From Pyrenophora tritici-repentis (Eukaryota; Ascomycota; Dothideomycetes; Pleosporales; Pleosporaceae): 64,000 nucleotides of DNA. The position numbers were made by a program, and so were the translations under genes. The stretch's first letter is position 1. Each line of letters starts with the position of its first letter. Under the pieces are notes generated by a model, which was given only the letters and a program-made list of their open reading frames with translations, was not told where the DNA came from and searched no databases. Below, in pieces: positions 32,101 through 43,005 of the stretch. The stretch is taken from NCBI RefSeq assembly GCF_003171515.1, contig NC_089398.1, positions 806,001 to 870,000 of the forward strand, written 5' to 3'.

Positions 32101-32706
32101 CCCGACTTGAATCTGTAGATTTTGCATATGGCCAGCAGGCACTGCACACCAGCGAAGACGGACTCTATGTTCCCAGCATTCAGCAGTTGTATGGTGATAT
32201 CGAGGAAGTCGGGCCATTTGGCCGGGAAGTCGTATGCGAGTATTTTCTGCAATGTAGGGATGAGCTGAATGCGCACTTGTGGCGGAGAAGCGACGAGGAC
32301 GGGGACCAGGCGGGTACGGAAAGCCGTCTTTTCGTCTTCGGGTATAGGCGTTGCCTGACTGTATTCTTCGGCGGGTGACCAGCCTTTTGATACGCGGTTC
32401 TTGAGGTAGACGACGGCTGTGGGCAGGCGTCAGTGATGGGGCCTTGATAGGGCAGCAGCACAGCTGCAGGCGCGTTCTTACTCGATAGGCGTTCGGCATT
32501 CTCTCCTCCCTGCTCGAGGATATTCAGCAGACCATCGAGAAAACCTGGCTTTTCTTCGGCCTATTCTTCTTGTCAGTTTCCGTCTCATATCCGCGGCTGC
32601 TGCGTCCAACACGCACATGCTTGAGGTCGAGTTCGGCTTGCTGTCTGACGGCGGCATTTGCGTCTAGGGTCGCCCGGATCCGGTCCCGCAAACCGGCAAC
32701 GTCCAT
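29147..32706 (-). CDS. Importin-7/8-like karyopherin (Nmd5/Sxm1 type)
   Basis: Nine exons (32706-32617, 32560-32482, 32416-31956, 31906-30532, 30481-30350, 30296-29751, 29697-29534, 29484-29367, 29316-29147) yield 1044 residues, the usual size for this beta-karyopherin branch. Such receptors carry cargo such as TFIIS, ribosomal proteins and stress kinases into the nucleus and are released by Ran-GTP. The N-terminus has the importin-beta N domain (DANAAVRQQAELDLKH, then a KNRVSKGW block). HEAT repeats follow, including DFPAKWPDFLD. The C-terminal part holds two strongly acidic stretches (EYEEEEGEEWEQEADWN and DDEDDDELEEE), then ETPLDKIEPYGMFKHALFR and a Gln/Glu-rich tail. Filamentous-fungal relatives are often labelled nonsense-mediated decay protein 5. 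Which yeast protein, Nmd5/Kap119 or Sxm1/Kap108, is the strict orthologue cannot be settled here. Confidence 0.92.
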
Positions 32707-34242
32707 GATGGCGACGGCGTGTCGAGGCCTGCGTGGTACTTTGGCGACACAGGCAGGAATGCTAAGGGCGGGTGCGGTGAGAGGGTAGCGGGGGTCTAGT
32801 CGAGGTTATCGCCGTTCTTGCGCCCACCAACAGCAATATTGTATAAGAATTGGCGGCAAATACAAAGGGCAGGTGCAGAGACACGCGTGTGTTTTCCCTG
32901 GAATTTGCGCCTCGTCGGGCTTGTGCAGCTTGTGCGGGACGTGATGATGGAGGGGCAGTAGTTAATTTTGTGTGGATCAGAATCGCGGCTTTCCCTCCAA
33001 GCATCGTTAGCGCACGTGGCGGTCAATGCACTCTTCCTCCGCCTTCCATGGCGAGCATTCCTGCTTCCTATACCACTCCCTTTTCACTCTCGCCATTTGC
33101 GGTCCCTTGGCGACGAACCGCCGATAGCTAACTGATCGGGGCGTGCCGACCTATCAGTATGACTTGCAAAAGAGCCGCTTGGCTGCCGGCATGTGCAGAA
33201 GCCGTACCTGCAGCCGCCGGCCGCAACACCCTCACAACTGTCACGGGATACATGATCCCGGCGCCGACATAGTCACCTGTTGGTGCCGAAACAACTATAC
33301 CTTTGTTCCCATCTTTTCAAGTATGCCAGTACATTACAAGCGCTGATTCAAATATGTGAATGGTGTCCATCACACCTGAGTCAGCATGTGCAGAATCAAA
33401 CATGCTACTGCGTGCAACATATACCCGCTATACTTTTCCGCGACAAAGTTCTGCCGCAACTGCCAGCAGACATGGCATTCTCAAGTTTCCACATTCCAGG
33501 TTCAAAATAATGTTTGGTAGCGATAAAATTCTGCCTATCAGACGCGAATGAAAAAGACGATATCCGTGGTACACGTGCACTTATCGGAATGCTACCTCAA
33601 CAAACCTTGGAACCACATCTCATTTCATTTGCTGTGCGTTTTTTATTCCGTCCGTCATGTGGACCATCTTATGTGCATTTCATGGCCTCAAAACTACCTT
33701 GAAGCACACCAGGCCCCCTTGAGGCGCCTACAAATTCCCAATCTCATAGCCCACAGGCAAATGCCATACCCCTTACCGAAGGAATCTCATGCTGTGCAAT
33801 TGGTCCTGAACCGTGGGATCAACTGTGCTGTATCAGCCTGAAGTTGATTGACATATTGCGTCCGTATACAACGGCAGTGGGTTTTCTAGACAAATTCACA
33901 GCCGATCCACTTTATTATCAATGTGGCTCATTGCTGGTTGTGTCCCAAGATCTGTCTCTCTATACGGACCCAGTCCTGTTCTGCACGCCATGACGAGTCT
34001 TGACAGTTGCAACCATGGTTGAGCTGGAGGCGCTTTCATTAATCACTGCGCTAGTAACTGTGTCTCACCAAAGACCCGTTTGCATTGTGCTCTAGCTTCA
34101 TAGCCCTCGCTGCATTGTGAACCAGGCTTTGACAAACGAAAGTCTTGTACTCTACACTACTTTGTTCGATTGTCTCATTGTACTTCTCATAACCTCCACA
34201 CTCGTAGACAGATACAATTCACGAAACAATCTAATCGACACC
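32707..34242. other. 1.5-kb divergent intergenic region
   Basis: Lies between the karyopherin start (minus) and an unknown gene (plus), so it should hold both promoters. Several frames of 60-97 codons occur on both strands without similarity or splice logic. No repeats or RNA genes were recognised. Confidence 0.45.
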
Positions 34243-35736
34243 ATGGATCGCACAACCAACATAATCAACGACGACGAGGTTGCACTCGCGATGGCAATGT
34301 CCTCTCAGGGTAAGAAGCAGGCGAAAAATCAGAAAAAGGCGACCAACAGCGGCGCATCTGGCTTCAAGGCACCCAAGAAGCCCAATGGTGTACCAACCGC
34401 GAACAACAAAGCAAAGCCAGCTGCCACTAGAATCAGGAATCAAGATACGAGAGTCAGATTCTATGAGGCAAACGGCTTGAAAATACCGCTGTACGATAAT
34501 AATGGTCAGGGAACCAAGAAGAGGCAGCACCCTCGCTTGGCAAGGTCCTTGCTCAACAGGAGCGTGGACAATTTACTCGGCATCGTGGAGCAGTATGCCG
34601 GCGCCGACAAGAAGCAAAAGTTTATAAACAAGGGAATTTCAAAGCTAAAGCTTGCGACTTGGATCGAGGAAGTGGAAACACTGGCACTGGGTCGCAATCA
34701 GAAGTCGACCTTGCCAAGTAAGTGCAGACTGTATTCACTCCATCGCCACGCGATGACACTAACAAATTTGGTCACAGATAACAGCCAAAACAAGACAGAC
34801 AAAGCTGCCGGGACCGTGAGCCCAGCTCTTACAACTCATACCCAGCAGTTCACAAGACAAGCGGTCCCGACCCCGACTGAGCCCCAAACCGTTGAAGATG
34901 ATCGTGCGCGTGGACCCCTTGGCGGTAGGAAGAGAGATGCACCCGACGAAGGACCTAGTATCCAACCGCTTCAGAAGCATCAGAAGCGTAACCACGAAAC
35001 AAATACGGGAGCGATTACTGGACAGTCCAGCGAGGAAGGTCTAGTGGGCTTGCCAGGGAGCCAATCAACTCCACAAACGCTTGCTCACATCAACATTTAT
35101 AGCAATACCGACACCGCTATAGATTACAGACATGATTTTATGGGGAGGACTGGCCTTAACCCTTCCGATCCCGACCGTTCTTCGGTTGTCCTTTGGGATC
35201 CCAAAGAGCACCACGTCATCACAGCCATATCCTATCCGAATGGTGAAATGCATCTCTTTGAGACAACAGGTAAGATTCGATACTTCTGTTTTTTTTTCAT
35301 ACATACGAAGCGCTTATAATGCTACTTGGCTTGTTGCTTCACTTCACTTTACTAACTGGTTCTAGTCCCAAGCGACGGGAGAAACGTTCCTGCTCCGCGT
35401 AGTAATCCGTTTCTCAAACCAGGAAAGCATGGTCGCCACGGCGATTTTATCGCAGATCCTGATATATGGACCGGCCGCGGCCATCAAATGGAAAGAAACG
35501 ATTCTGCGAGTTGGGAAAGATACAAAGAGTTCCAAAGGGTGTTCGAGCAAGATCGCTTCAACAACCGAACGTCCAATGATGGTGTAGCTCTCGACCAGAC
35601 ATCAAAGGATACATGGGTTGAGTGGCAAAAATGGTACAGCGGGTTTTTAGAGAAGTATCCTGGCTATGCCGTCGCTCACCTGTGGCCTTGCGGTTGCGAG
35701 GTGATGACTGATGGCACGGAGAGCGAGGAAGAGTGA
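34243..35736 (+). CDS. Unidentified protein, basic N-terminus
   Basis: Three exons, 34243-34717, 34778-35269 and 35366-35736, give 445 residues. The first ATG in a good context (ACACCATGG) is chosen; the frame is open further upstream but reads as leader. Residues 20-75 are Lys/Ala/Asn-rich, suggesting a nucleic-acid binding or nuclear protein. A middle block carries the motifs PRLARSLLNRSVDNLLG and FINKGISKLKLATWIEEVE, which look like a small helical domain. Then comes a disordered linker with KRDAPDEG. The last exon has a Trp-rich module (SWERYKEF, WVEWQKWYSGFLEKYPGYAVAHLWPCGCE) and an acidic tail. I do not recognise the family. The first intron is exactly 60 nt and free of stops. Confidence 0.72.
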
Positions 35737-36401
35737 GACAAGGAAAGTTTTAGTGACCTACGGGCAAGTAATCGCTGGCGATTGGTTACAGTTAGAAGAT
35801 TGGCAGAATGATACCAAATATAGTCTAGAAACCGATATTTTGTATTGTGGAGGCTGATAAGGCCCAAATTTACACTGCAGCGTGACAGCTTCACAATGCC
35901 ATATTTCATTGTCTCATGTAACAATCATAGTTACAAGGCTTTGTTGAATCTTTGCACTCTCAAGGGCTCTCTTGCCTTTAGCCTCGGAGTTCTAAAATGC
36001 TCCTGCCTCCAGTCTCGAAAGACCTGGTACGTGCTTATTCAGTGACTGCGCCAGGGAAGAACGACCGGTGCGGCTTGCAAACACACGCGACGGCGCTCTG
36101 ATCATGCACCCTTCTACAACCACTTTACACATCAACGCAGAAAAACTTCCACGCAACGCTCATTTACTCTATCACCGCTCTTTCTTGCGCTCTTAGGTAA
36201 AGCTATATTGCCCACAGGCTGAAGTTGAGAGCAAGACTAACGTCAATATATAAGACATCTACAGCGTGCCGGCATCTCTAAACCTCGCCATCACCACAAA
36301 ACTCACCGGCTTGCTTACGATTATAAGTGGGTACCGATAAAGACATCTCCGCATATTACAAACGCCAAGACCAATACTCACGCTTTAGTACCGCCAGAAA
36401 C
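35737..36401. other. Intergenic, promoter of the next gene
   Basis: 665 bp between two plus-strand unknown genes. It holds only short frames. In-frame GTG upstream of the following gene is not taken as its start. Confidence 0.45.
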
Positions 36402-37253
36402 ATGGACTCCCGTACCGAGTTCTACGCTTCCCGTTGGTCTACTCGTTCCACAATACGCCCAGCGTCGCGCACGACCGATACTCACACCGCTTCTCTTCTA
36501 TCGACTCCCGTTTCCATTCCCTCCTTAAAACGCAAAATCCCAGAAGCACCAACGATAGATAACATGGCGACACCAAAAACGAGTTTGGGTGCTTCAACCT
36601 CGAGCAAGAGACGAAAGCTATCACCTTCAAACGCAGATAACTCCACGAAGTCGAGCGAGATATACTATTCCACGCCTCCTATAACTCCGGACCAACCAAT
36701 CTCGATCGTGCCAACCACAACCCTCAAAGTCACCATCCCAGAACGACAAACTACTCTGGAAGAACAACGTAAGATCAAGCTACGCGTAGCCGCCGCTAGG
36801 CGATGGGTTCCAAAACTGCAGAACCCCTTTCCAAAGAACAAGGAGATCAGAGAAGCCTACCAATACAAGCTTATGCGGCACTATACCGACGGACAGCCTC
36901 AAGTGCCAGTCATCAGACCCCCAATTGCTACATCTCCCCGTGTCGATGCTCTTCGAAAGCACTTCCCGCTTCTCAAAACCCCCCAAAGCACGAACAGTGA
37001 CGAAATCGCAAGAAACCAAATGCTCCTGCATCGCAATAAGCAAATCACACGAAGCCCGATTGGTCAAAAGCTGGCATGGGAGGCTTTTTCGTCGCGAGAA
37101 CAGGACAGGATAGATCGCGGCCGCGAGGCTTTGATGCGCTCGGGGCTGTGGGACGATGACCTGGAAAAGGAGCAACGGGGTCAGGCCAACAACCTACCAG
37201 AGTGGAGGAAGGCACACACGGGTCAGTTTGCAAAGGGAAATAAGCTATCATAG
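36402..37253 (+). CDS. Unidentified small nuclear-type protein
   Basis: 283 residues from the ATG at 36402, the first ATG in frame and with A at -3. The protein is Ser/Thr/Pro-rich in its first 120 residues with two basic clusters that could be nuclear signals (LKRKIPE and SSKRRKLSPS). A more ordered C-terminal half starts with LEEQRKIKLRVAAARRWVPKLQNPFPKNKEIREAYQ-like helices and contains repeated Arg/Leu heptad-like spacing. It ends in EWRKAHTGQFAKGNKLS. No family is recognised. It is intronless, and a transposon or phage origin is not indicated. Confidence 0.7.
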   Translation: MDSRTEFYASRWSTRSTIRPASRTTDTHTASLLSTPVSIPSLKRKIPEAPTIDNMATPKTSLGASTSSKRRKLSPSNADNSTKSSEIYYSTPPITPDQPISIVPTTTLKVTIPERQTTLEEQRKIKLRVAAARRWVPKLQNPFPKNKEIREAYQYKLMRHYTDGQPQVPVIRPPIATSPRVDALRKHFPLLKTPQSTNSDEIARNQMLLHRNKQITRSPIGQKLAWEAFSSREQDRIDRGREALMRSGLWDDDLEKEQRGQANNLPEWRKAHTGQFAKGNKLS

Positions 37254-37629
37254 ATTTATTAGTCATGCTGCGGGACAGAACGACTGGGTATTGCGTTTGG
37301 TATGGCGGGGAGTTTCATGTATGGACAGACCGGGTTCGGTCACCAAGTCTTGATTATAAAAGACAATGATTTCATGAACTTAGCCAACTTTCTCTTCAAG
37401 CATTAGATCTCCTTCTGTAGTTGGGTAAGACAAAAAGTATCAGTTAGAAACTCATCCGATGTACTTCAATCGCATTATTTACCCAGCTGCTATCAGTGAT
37501 GGCTGCCTGGAAAGTTCAGTCATATCTAGCTTCACTGTGACCTATCACATGTCACCAGTTCATCGCTTACAAATGCACTAGATACGAATAGATATCCATA
37601 TCTTATACACAAATCATGGCTTCAGTTTC
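37254..37629. other. Convergent 3' intergenic region
   Basis: 376 bp between the stop codons of converging genes. It is moderately AT-rich, as expected for two 3' untranslated regions. No feature was recognised. Confidence 0.45.
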
Positions 37630-38642
37630 TTAGTAATCATAAAATCCCTTCCCGCTCTTCTTGCCCAACCAACCCGCATCAACCATCTTCTTCAACAGCA
37701 CTGCAGGTCTGTACTTTGAATCGCCAGTATCGTGATACAGCACTTGCATAATCGCCAAGCATGTATCAATACCGATGAAATCAGCCAGCTGCAGCGGACC
37801 CATAGGTACGTTGGTTCCATTCTTCATGATACTATCGATATCCTCCTTGGCGCCTACACCCGTCTCCAAGCAGATGACGGCCTCGTTGATGTAAGGCATG
37901 AGAATACGGTTGGCAAGGAAGCCAGGTGAGTCTGCAGACTTGGAGGGGATCTTGCCCATCTTTTCGCAAAAGGCGATGGCGGTATCGATGGTGGACTGGG
38001 ACGTCTGCAGGCCGGTGATGATCTCTACTCCCTTTTGGATGGGAACTGGGTTCATGAAGTGGGTGCTAATGACGCGCGACGAGGCAGAAAGATCGGTTGG
38101 GTCCGTCGTGGTGCTTGCGGCGATCTTGGTGATTGAGATTGACGATGTGTTTGTCGCGAGAATGGCATGTGAGGGGCATATCTGGGCAAGTTGCGAGAAG
38201 ATTTTGTGCTTGAGCTCGGGGATCTCGGGGACGGCTTCGATGACAAAGTCGACATCTGTCAGGTCGTCGAGGGATGTGCTGGATGTCAATCGCTCCCTTG
38301 CTGCAGCGGCGTCGTCTTTTGAGATTCTGCCTTTTCCGACATCTTTCTCGAGGAGTTTGTCGGCGAATTTTAGGCCCTTGTCGATTGATGCTTGGGAGTT
38401 GTCAATCAATCGGACTGGTACCGAGGCTTTCTGTGCTGCGACAAGAGCAATTCCAAGGCCCTACGTATGTCAGTCTGGCATGCCAAATTTTGTGCTATGT
38501 GCCAGTATACCATTTGCCCTGCGCCAATGACGCCAAGCTTCTTTACTTCAGCGGCAGCCCCAACAGAGGGTGTCGAGCTGAAGGTACGGCATTGTTGCCT
38601 TAGTGCGCATCGTGCAGCCTGTTTTGAAGCGACAGAGAACAT
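37630..38642 (-). CDS. Mitochondrial 3-hydroxyacyl-CoA (3-hydroxybutyryl-CoA) dehydrogenase
   Basis: Two exons, 38642-38511 and 38460-37630, give 320 residues. It oxidises L-3-hydroxyacyl-CoA with NAD+ in beta-oxidation. The N-terminus is a mitochondrial presequence rich in Ala, Arg and Ser ([16 protein letters not shown]). The NAD-binding site [16 protein letters not shown] is created by the splice, since the intron cuts after the GAGQM codons. Then come DFVIEAVPE, the catalytic His region [27 protein letters not shown] and the C-terminal [11 protein letters not shown] helix. It ends [11 protein letters not shown], typical of the short-chain family. The enzyme is full length. It is head to head with TOF1, with 252 bp between start codons. 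Confidence 0.93.
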
Positions 38643-38894
38643 GATGATGTTGCGTGAATGCGATTGACATGTAACAAACAGTGAAAGTTGAACAAACATG
38701 TGATGCGGAACAAACGTTCTCCAGCCGATGAGAACCGTCGCGGGTCTAGCCGAGGCATGACGTTGGCGGGCGGCGGGAAGGTACGAGATCTAGCCCTATC
38801 TTGGCGTGTTTGACGGGTTTGCTCCCGCAGGCACTTTACGCGTCGACGACGCGTCTTGCAAAGTATCGCGGCAAGTCGAAAGTCAACCACGACA

Positions 38895-41800
38895 ATGCCT
38901 CAGACTACGCTAGACGATTGGGCGCAGGATACAGTGAATCCCGAGGTTCGCGCTCACGTCTCTAGTTTAATTTCCGCCGTACGTCCCATGTCCCTGTAAC
39001 ACAACTGTGACTGACCGCACACAGCTCGGTGGTATCGGCGACGATGGCACCTACTCTCTCGGACATGATGCTCTACTATGCCTGAAGGATCTGCGCAAAT
39101 GGCTGAAGTTCGCCGACCAGCAGAACAACCGGCGCGATGTCGCACGTTGCATGGCGGAGGCAAACCTCGTCAAAGGCGATCTTTTGGAAATTCTGGCAAA
39201 GATAGCACCGGCAGCAATGGAGAGTGCATGGAAACATAAAATTGCTGTTGCAACCTGTGCGTCTTGGTTGTTCCCACCATGGTGCCTTGCTAACGTTGCA
39301 AGTGGAACTGCTTGTGCCTCTTACATGGCCTTTCGAAATCGACCCCACCGAAGCGACTGTCAATCACCACCGACATGGACCCTACATTCAGCTCGCACAA
39401 ATCGGCTACAAGCGCGCGATTCTGCAGTTCGATCGAGATAGAATTCTCCAGACGGCTGTCAAGATTGCGCTCCCCTCCATGGCAGTGCCCCTCCGAGAAA
39501 GATCGCCGCGCGACGAAGGCATAATCCGAATCGCTCTATACTTCATACGCAACATTGCAATGCTCTCTCCCCCGAACAGTGCACCCATGGATATCGACGA
39601 AGCAGAGGTGTCCCGATCCGCAACGATTGATGCCTTCCAAGAGCAGGACATATTCCAGGTTCTTCTGAGCATTGCATCTAGCATTGGGGAGGATTTTGTT
39701 AGTCAGGATGTCATTGTTCTTGAGATTTTATTCTTTCTGCTCAAGGGCATTGACGCTGAGAAGTTGTTCATGGAAGACAAGAAGCTCAACACGAAGAATG
39801 CGGATGAACTGAAGAGCCTGATACAAAAAGAGAAGGCTATGCTAGCAGGCCATGCTCGTAATGCGCCGACGCGGCACAATCGATTCGGTACCATGATCTG
39901 GGTCAAGCGGGATGACGAAAAGGTCACAACTATATCTGGTCAGGATGTGCTGGGTAAGGCTCAGGCCAGTATGGAAAAGATGGACGCGACAAAGAAGTGG
40001 AATAAGCCCAGGCGACCTGGACGCAAGCAAGATGGCAATGAGGAAAGAGAAGAGTTTGACCTGCCCGTATCACTGAGTACCTCAGCACGAAAGCATATCA
40101 AGGCCTTTGTTGAGGAATTTCTTGACTCATCGTTCAATCCACTTTTCCTCCATCTTCGCAAAGCGATCGAACGCGAAACCGAACGTGTGGAGACACGGCA
40201 TTCCAGGCAATTTTTCTACCTTGTATCATGGTTCCTAAAAGCAGAGTGTGCACGACGGCGGACAATGAAGGAGAGGGCCGCAGATCCGAAAAGCCCTGAA
40301 GTTCTCTCCGCGGAGGACGAAAGCTACGGACTGGTAGCTGAAGTGATGAATCAGGAGACGTTTATCTTGCTCAATCGCTTCATGCAAACAAGTCAAGATG
40401 AGAAGGCGTGGCGAGATCTCAACGCTGGATTGAAGTGTTTTACGCAAATCCTACTCACTGTACATGAAATGTCCGAGTCGGTACTCGAGGACGACCAAGA
40501 AATTGCAGAAAACATCCAGAATCGTATATTTTACGAAGAGTCGACACACGATCGCATAGTAACGATCCTGCGATCATACAAGGATCAAGGTTTCGGTTAT
40601 CTGGATGCAGTCACGGAGCTCTCACACGTCTTTTTGCGGATGCTAGAGCGCTATGCCAAGCAAAACGTCGATATGCAGATTCGATCGAAGCGAAGGGCAC
40701 GAAACATCAAGAAGAAGAAGGCAGATAAACAGGGCGAGGAGGGAGAGGAAGAGGGTCATGTCTCCGAGACGGAAGACATCCAACAAGCTCAGAAGACCGT
40801 CTCGGAGCGCAAGTTCGACTTCACGAGATTCTCAGCCAAGTTTGTGAACCAGAGCAGTGTTGACACATTCGTGGCCTTTGCAAAGTACTTCAATGACCTC
40901 AACACAGAACAACTGAAACGAGCTCACCGCTTCTTCCATCGTGTCGCTTTCAAGATGGAGTTGGGTGTTTTGTTGTGCCGAGTCGATATCTTGCAGTTGT
41001 TCAACAAAATGATAAAGGGCCCAGGAGGTCTTGACCCCGAGTCTCCTGCCTATAGGGAGTGGGACGACTTCGTGAGGCACTTCTTCAGACACGTGGTCAA
41101 GCGAGTACAGGAAAGACCGGAGCTGGTGGTGGAGATGCTGTTCAGCAAGATCCCAGCGACGATTTTCTTTCTTGAGCACGGATACGACCGCGAGGTCACT
41201 GTCAAAGCACCACGAGCGCCCGCGGAGCTGGAAGTTAAGCCTGGCATAGAATTGCCCGAACAGATTGGTGTTGCTGTCAGTGTGCTTGTGAACCAATCAA
41301 AGTCCGATGCTATCCGATGGGTACGGGAAGTTCTCACCTCAGCAGCCGAAGAGCGTAAAGCATGGGAAGAAGCAGGGGAGGCACAGAAGATGTTGACTGC
41401 AGATGTACAACCTCCCGAGGGCGAAATGACAGCTGAAAACACAGAGGCCGAGACAACCAAGCCTCCCTCAATCCGTAAGTTGGGTCTTCTATGTATGTGA
41501 AAGTATGCTAATGAGGGCTAGTAATCAAGCACGACACCGAAGAACGGCGTATAGCTATGTTCAAAGACAACAAACTACGACTACTCATGACCCTAGTGGG
41601 TTTCGAAAGGCTGGGAGAACATCACGACCCAGACGCTACATGGATCGTTCCATCATCCCTCACATCTGCACAATTGCAAGAGGCTATTGATCTCATTCGC
41701 AAGTTTGAATTCGACCCGCCAACGTACGAGGATGGCAAAGCACCGGAAGATATGCTTCGCAGCAAGACAACAGTGGCGCAACCCTCGACTCGTCGTGCAG

Positions 41801-42543
41801 AATTTGACGATGATTCCGATGGCATAGATCATCAGTCAGAGGAGGACCATGGAGAATATGCACAAGGTGGGGCTACCACACGGGAGGCGGATGGTCCCCG
41901 GAAGAAACTGAAGCGCCGTCGCCGGGAACGGACACCGCGCGAGCTCGATGATGATGAGAAGGAGCGTAGGGCTGAGGCTCGCCGCAAGAAAGAACTCGAA
42001 AAGCAAGCCGCAGCTCTAAGTACTACATATGTGCACGACTCCGATGATGAGGATTGGGATGCTGAAAAGGACGCTGCCTTCTTCGCACGAGAGGAGGCGC
42101 TCCGGCAAGAGAACCTCAAGGCTTACAAGAAGTCACACATACTTGGAACAGTGGAGCCTATTGCTTCAAAGAAAAGGAAAGCCGATGCTCCAGCAAAGAA
42201 GACCAAGAGACGGAAGGCACCATTTGATGACAGTGACGAAGACATGGGAGATGCTGAGAGCAGTAGGGCTCAGTCCGAGGCTGCTGGTGACATTCTAGAT
42301 GATGACGACGAAAATGAGGAAGAGACCACAGACACGCCGCTTTCGTCACAGAACGCTGTCGCTGCAGCAGTTAGTGAAGCCAGTACACCAAGGAAACTGT
42401 CGGAAAACGCATCCAAGACCACAGATGTTGCCATGGTGAATGCGGATACGGACGATGATGAAGAGGATGAAATGCCTGTTGCTCGAAGGCCAGCGGCGCG
42501 GAATATGAGAGCAGGATTTGTTATTGATAGCGATTCGGAGTAG
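38895..42543 (+). CDS. TOF1: Tof1/Swi1 (Timeless family) replication fork protection protein
   Basis: Four exons, 38895-38978, 39025-39256, 39303-41473 and 41521-42543, give 1169 residues. Tof1 with Csm3 travels with the replisome, pauses forks at barriers and mediates the S-phase checkpoint. The N-terminal TIMELESS domain is clear from LGGIGDDGTYSLGHDALLCLKDLRKWLKFAD through LLVPLTWPFEI, HHRHGPYIQLAQIGYKRAILQ and DEGIIRIALYFIRNIAML. The second block around RHSRQFFYLVSWFLKAE and the FMQTSQDEKAWRDLNAGLKCFTQIL region match the family. The last 250 residues are charged and disordered, with Lys/Arg clusters (KKLKRRRRERTPRE, KKTKRRKAPF) that should act as nuclear signals, and end in SDSE. It is long but within range for filamentous fungi. 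Confidence 0.94.
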
Positions 42544-43005
42544 GCCTCTGGTATAGGCTGCATAGAAGGTATCCCAGGTTTGTTGTTTCTAGCGTTGAAT
42601 ACCCATCGTCCTTATGCCACTTAACGAGGTCATTCCATGTGCAGTATCAGTCGGGCATCTGGGTGACACGGAATACTTGACAGTATGGGTAAGCACCTAG
42701 TTGGCGTGTCTGGCGCCTACAGTGACTTTTGTACACTAGTATGTCAAGTGGTTTATGTCGCCCGGGTGCATCATACACCTGTAACAGCTATCGCTTTCAT
42801 GATTCAGAACCAGTACATGGTTCCACTGTCTTTCATCTTACAAATTCGTGTTTCTGTCACATGACGTTGTAATTGCGCCGTTGTGCTGCTGCGAACGACC
42901 GGCTCCTTCGTGCTTTCCTTGTTTACCTCTAAACACCAATCTCAACACTACCCCCGAAAAAGTGAGTACTTCTTCTCCACGCACGCCTCGCATCACACTA
43001 CAGCC
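42544..43005. other. Intergenic region carrying a MITE copy
   Basis: 462 bp between TOF1 and the next plus-strand gene. MITE-like copy 2 occupies 42656-42768, about 240 bp upstream of the following start codon. The rest is TOF1 3' flank and promoter. Confidence 0.55.
42656..42768. mobile_element. MITE-like element, copy 2 (internally deleted)
   Basis: 113 bp. It starts CATCTGGGTGACACGGAATA and ends in the complement of CACCCGGGCGACATAAACCA. It shares ACTTGACAGT, TGTCTGGCGCCTACAGT and TACACTAG with the copy at 17601, but lacks about 20 bp of the interior. Target duplication is unclear. Confidence 0.78.
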
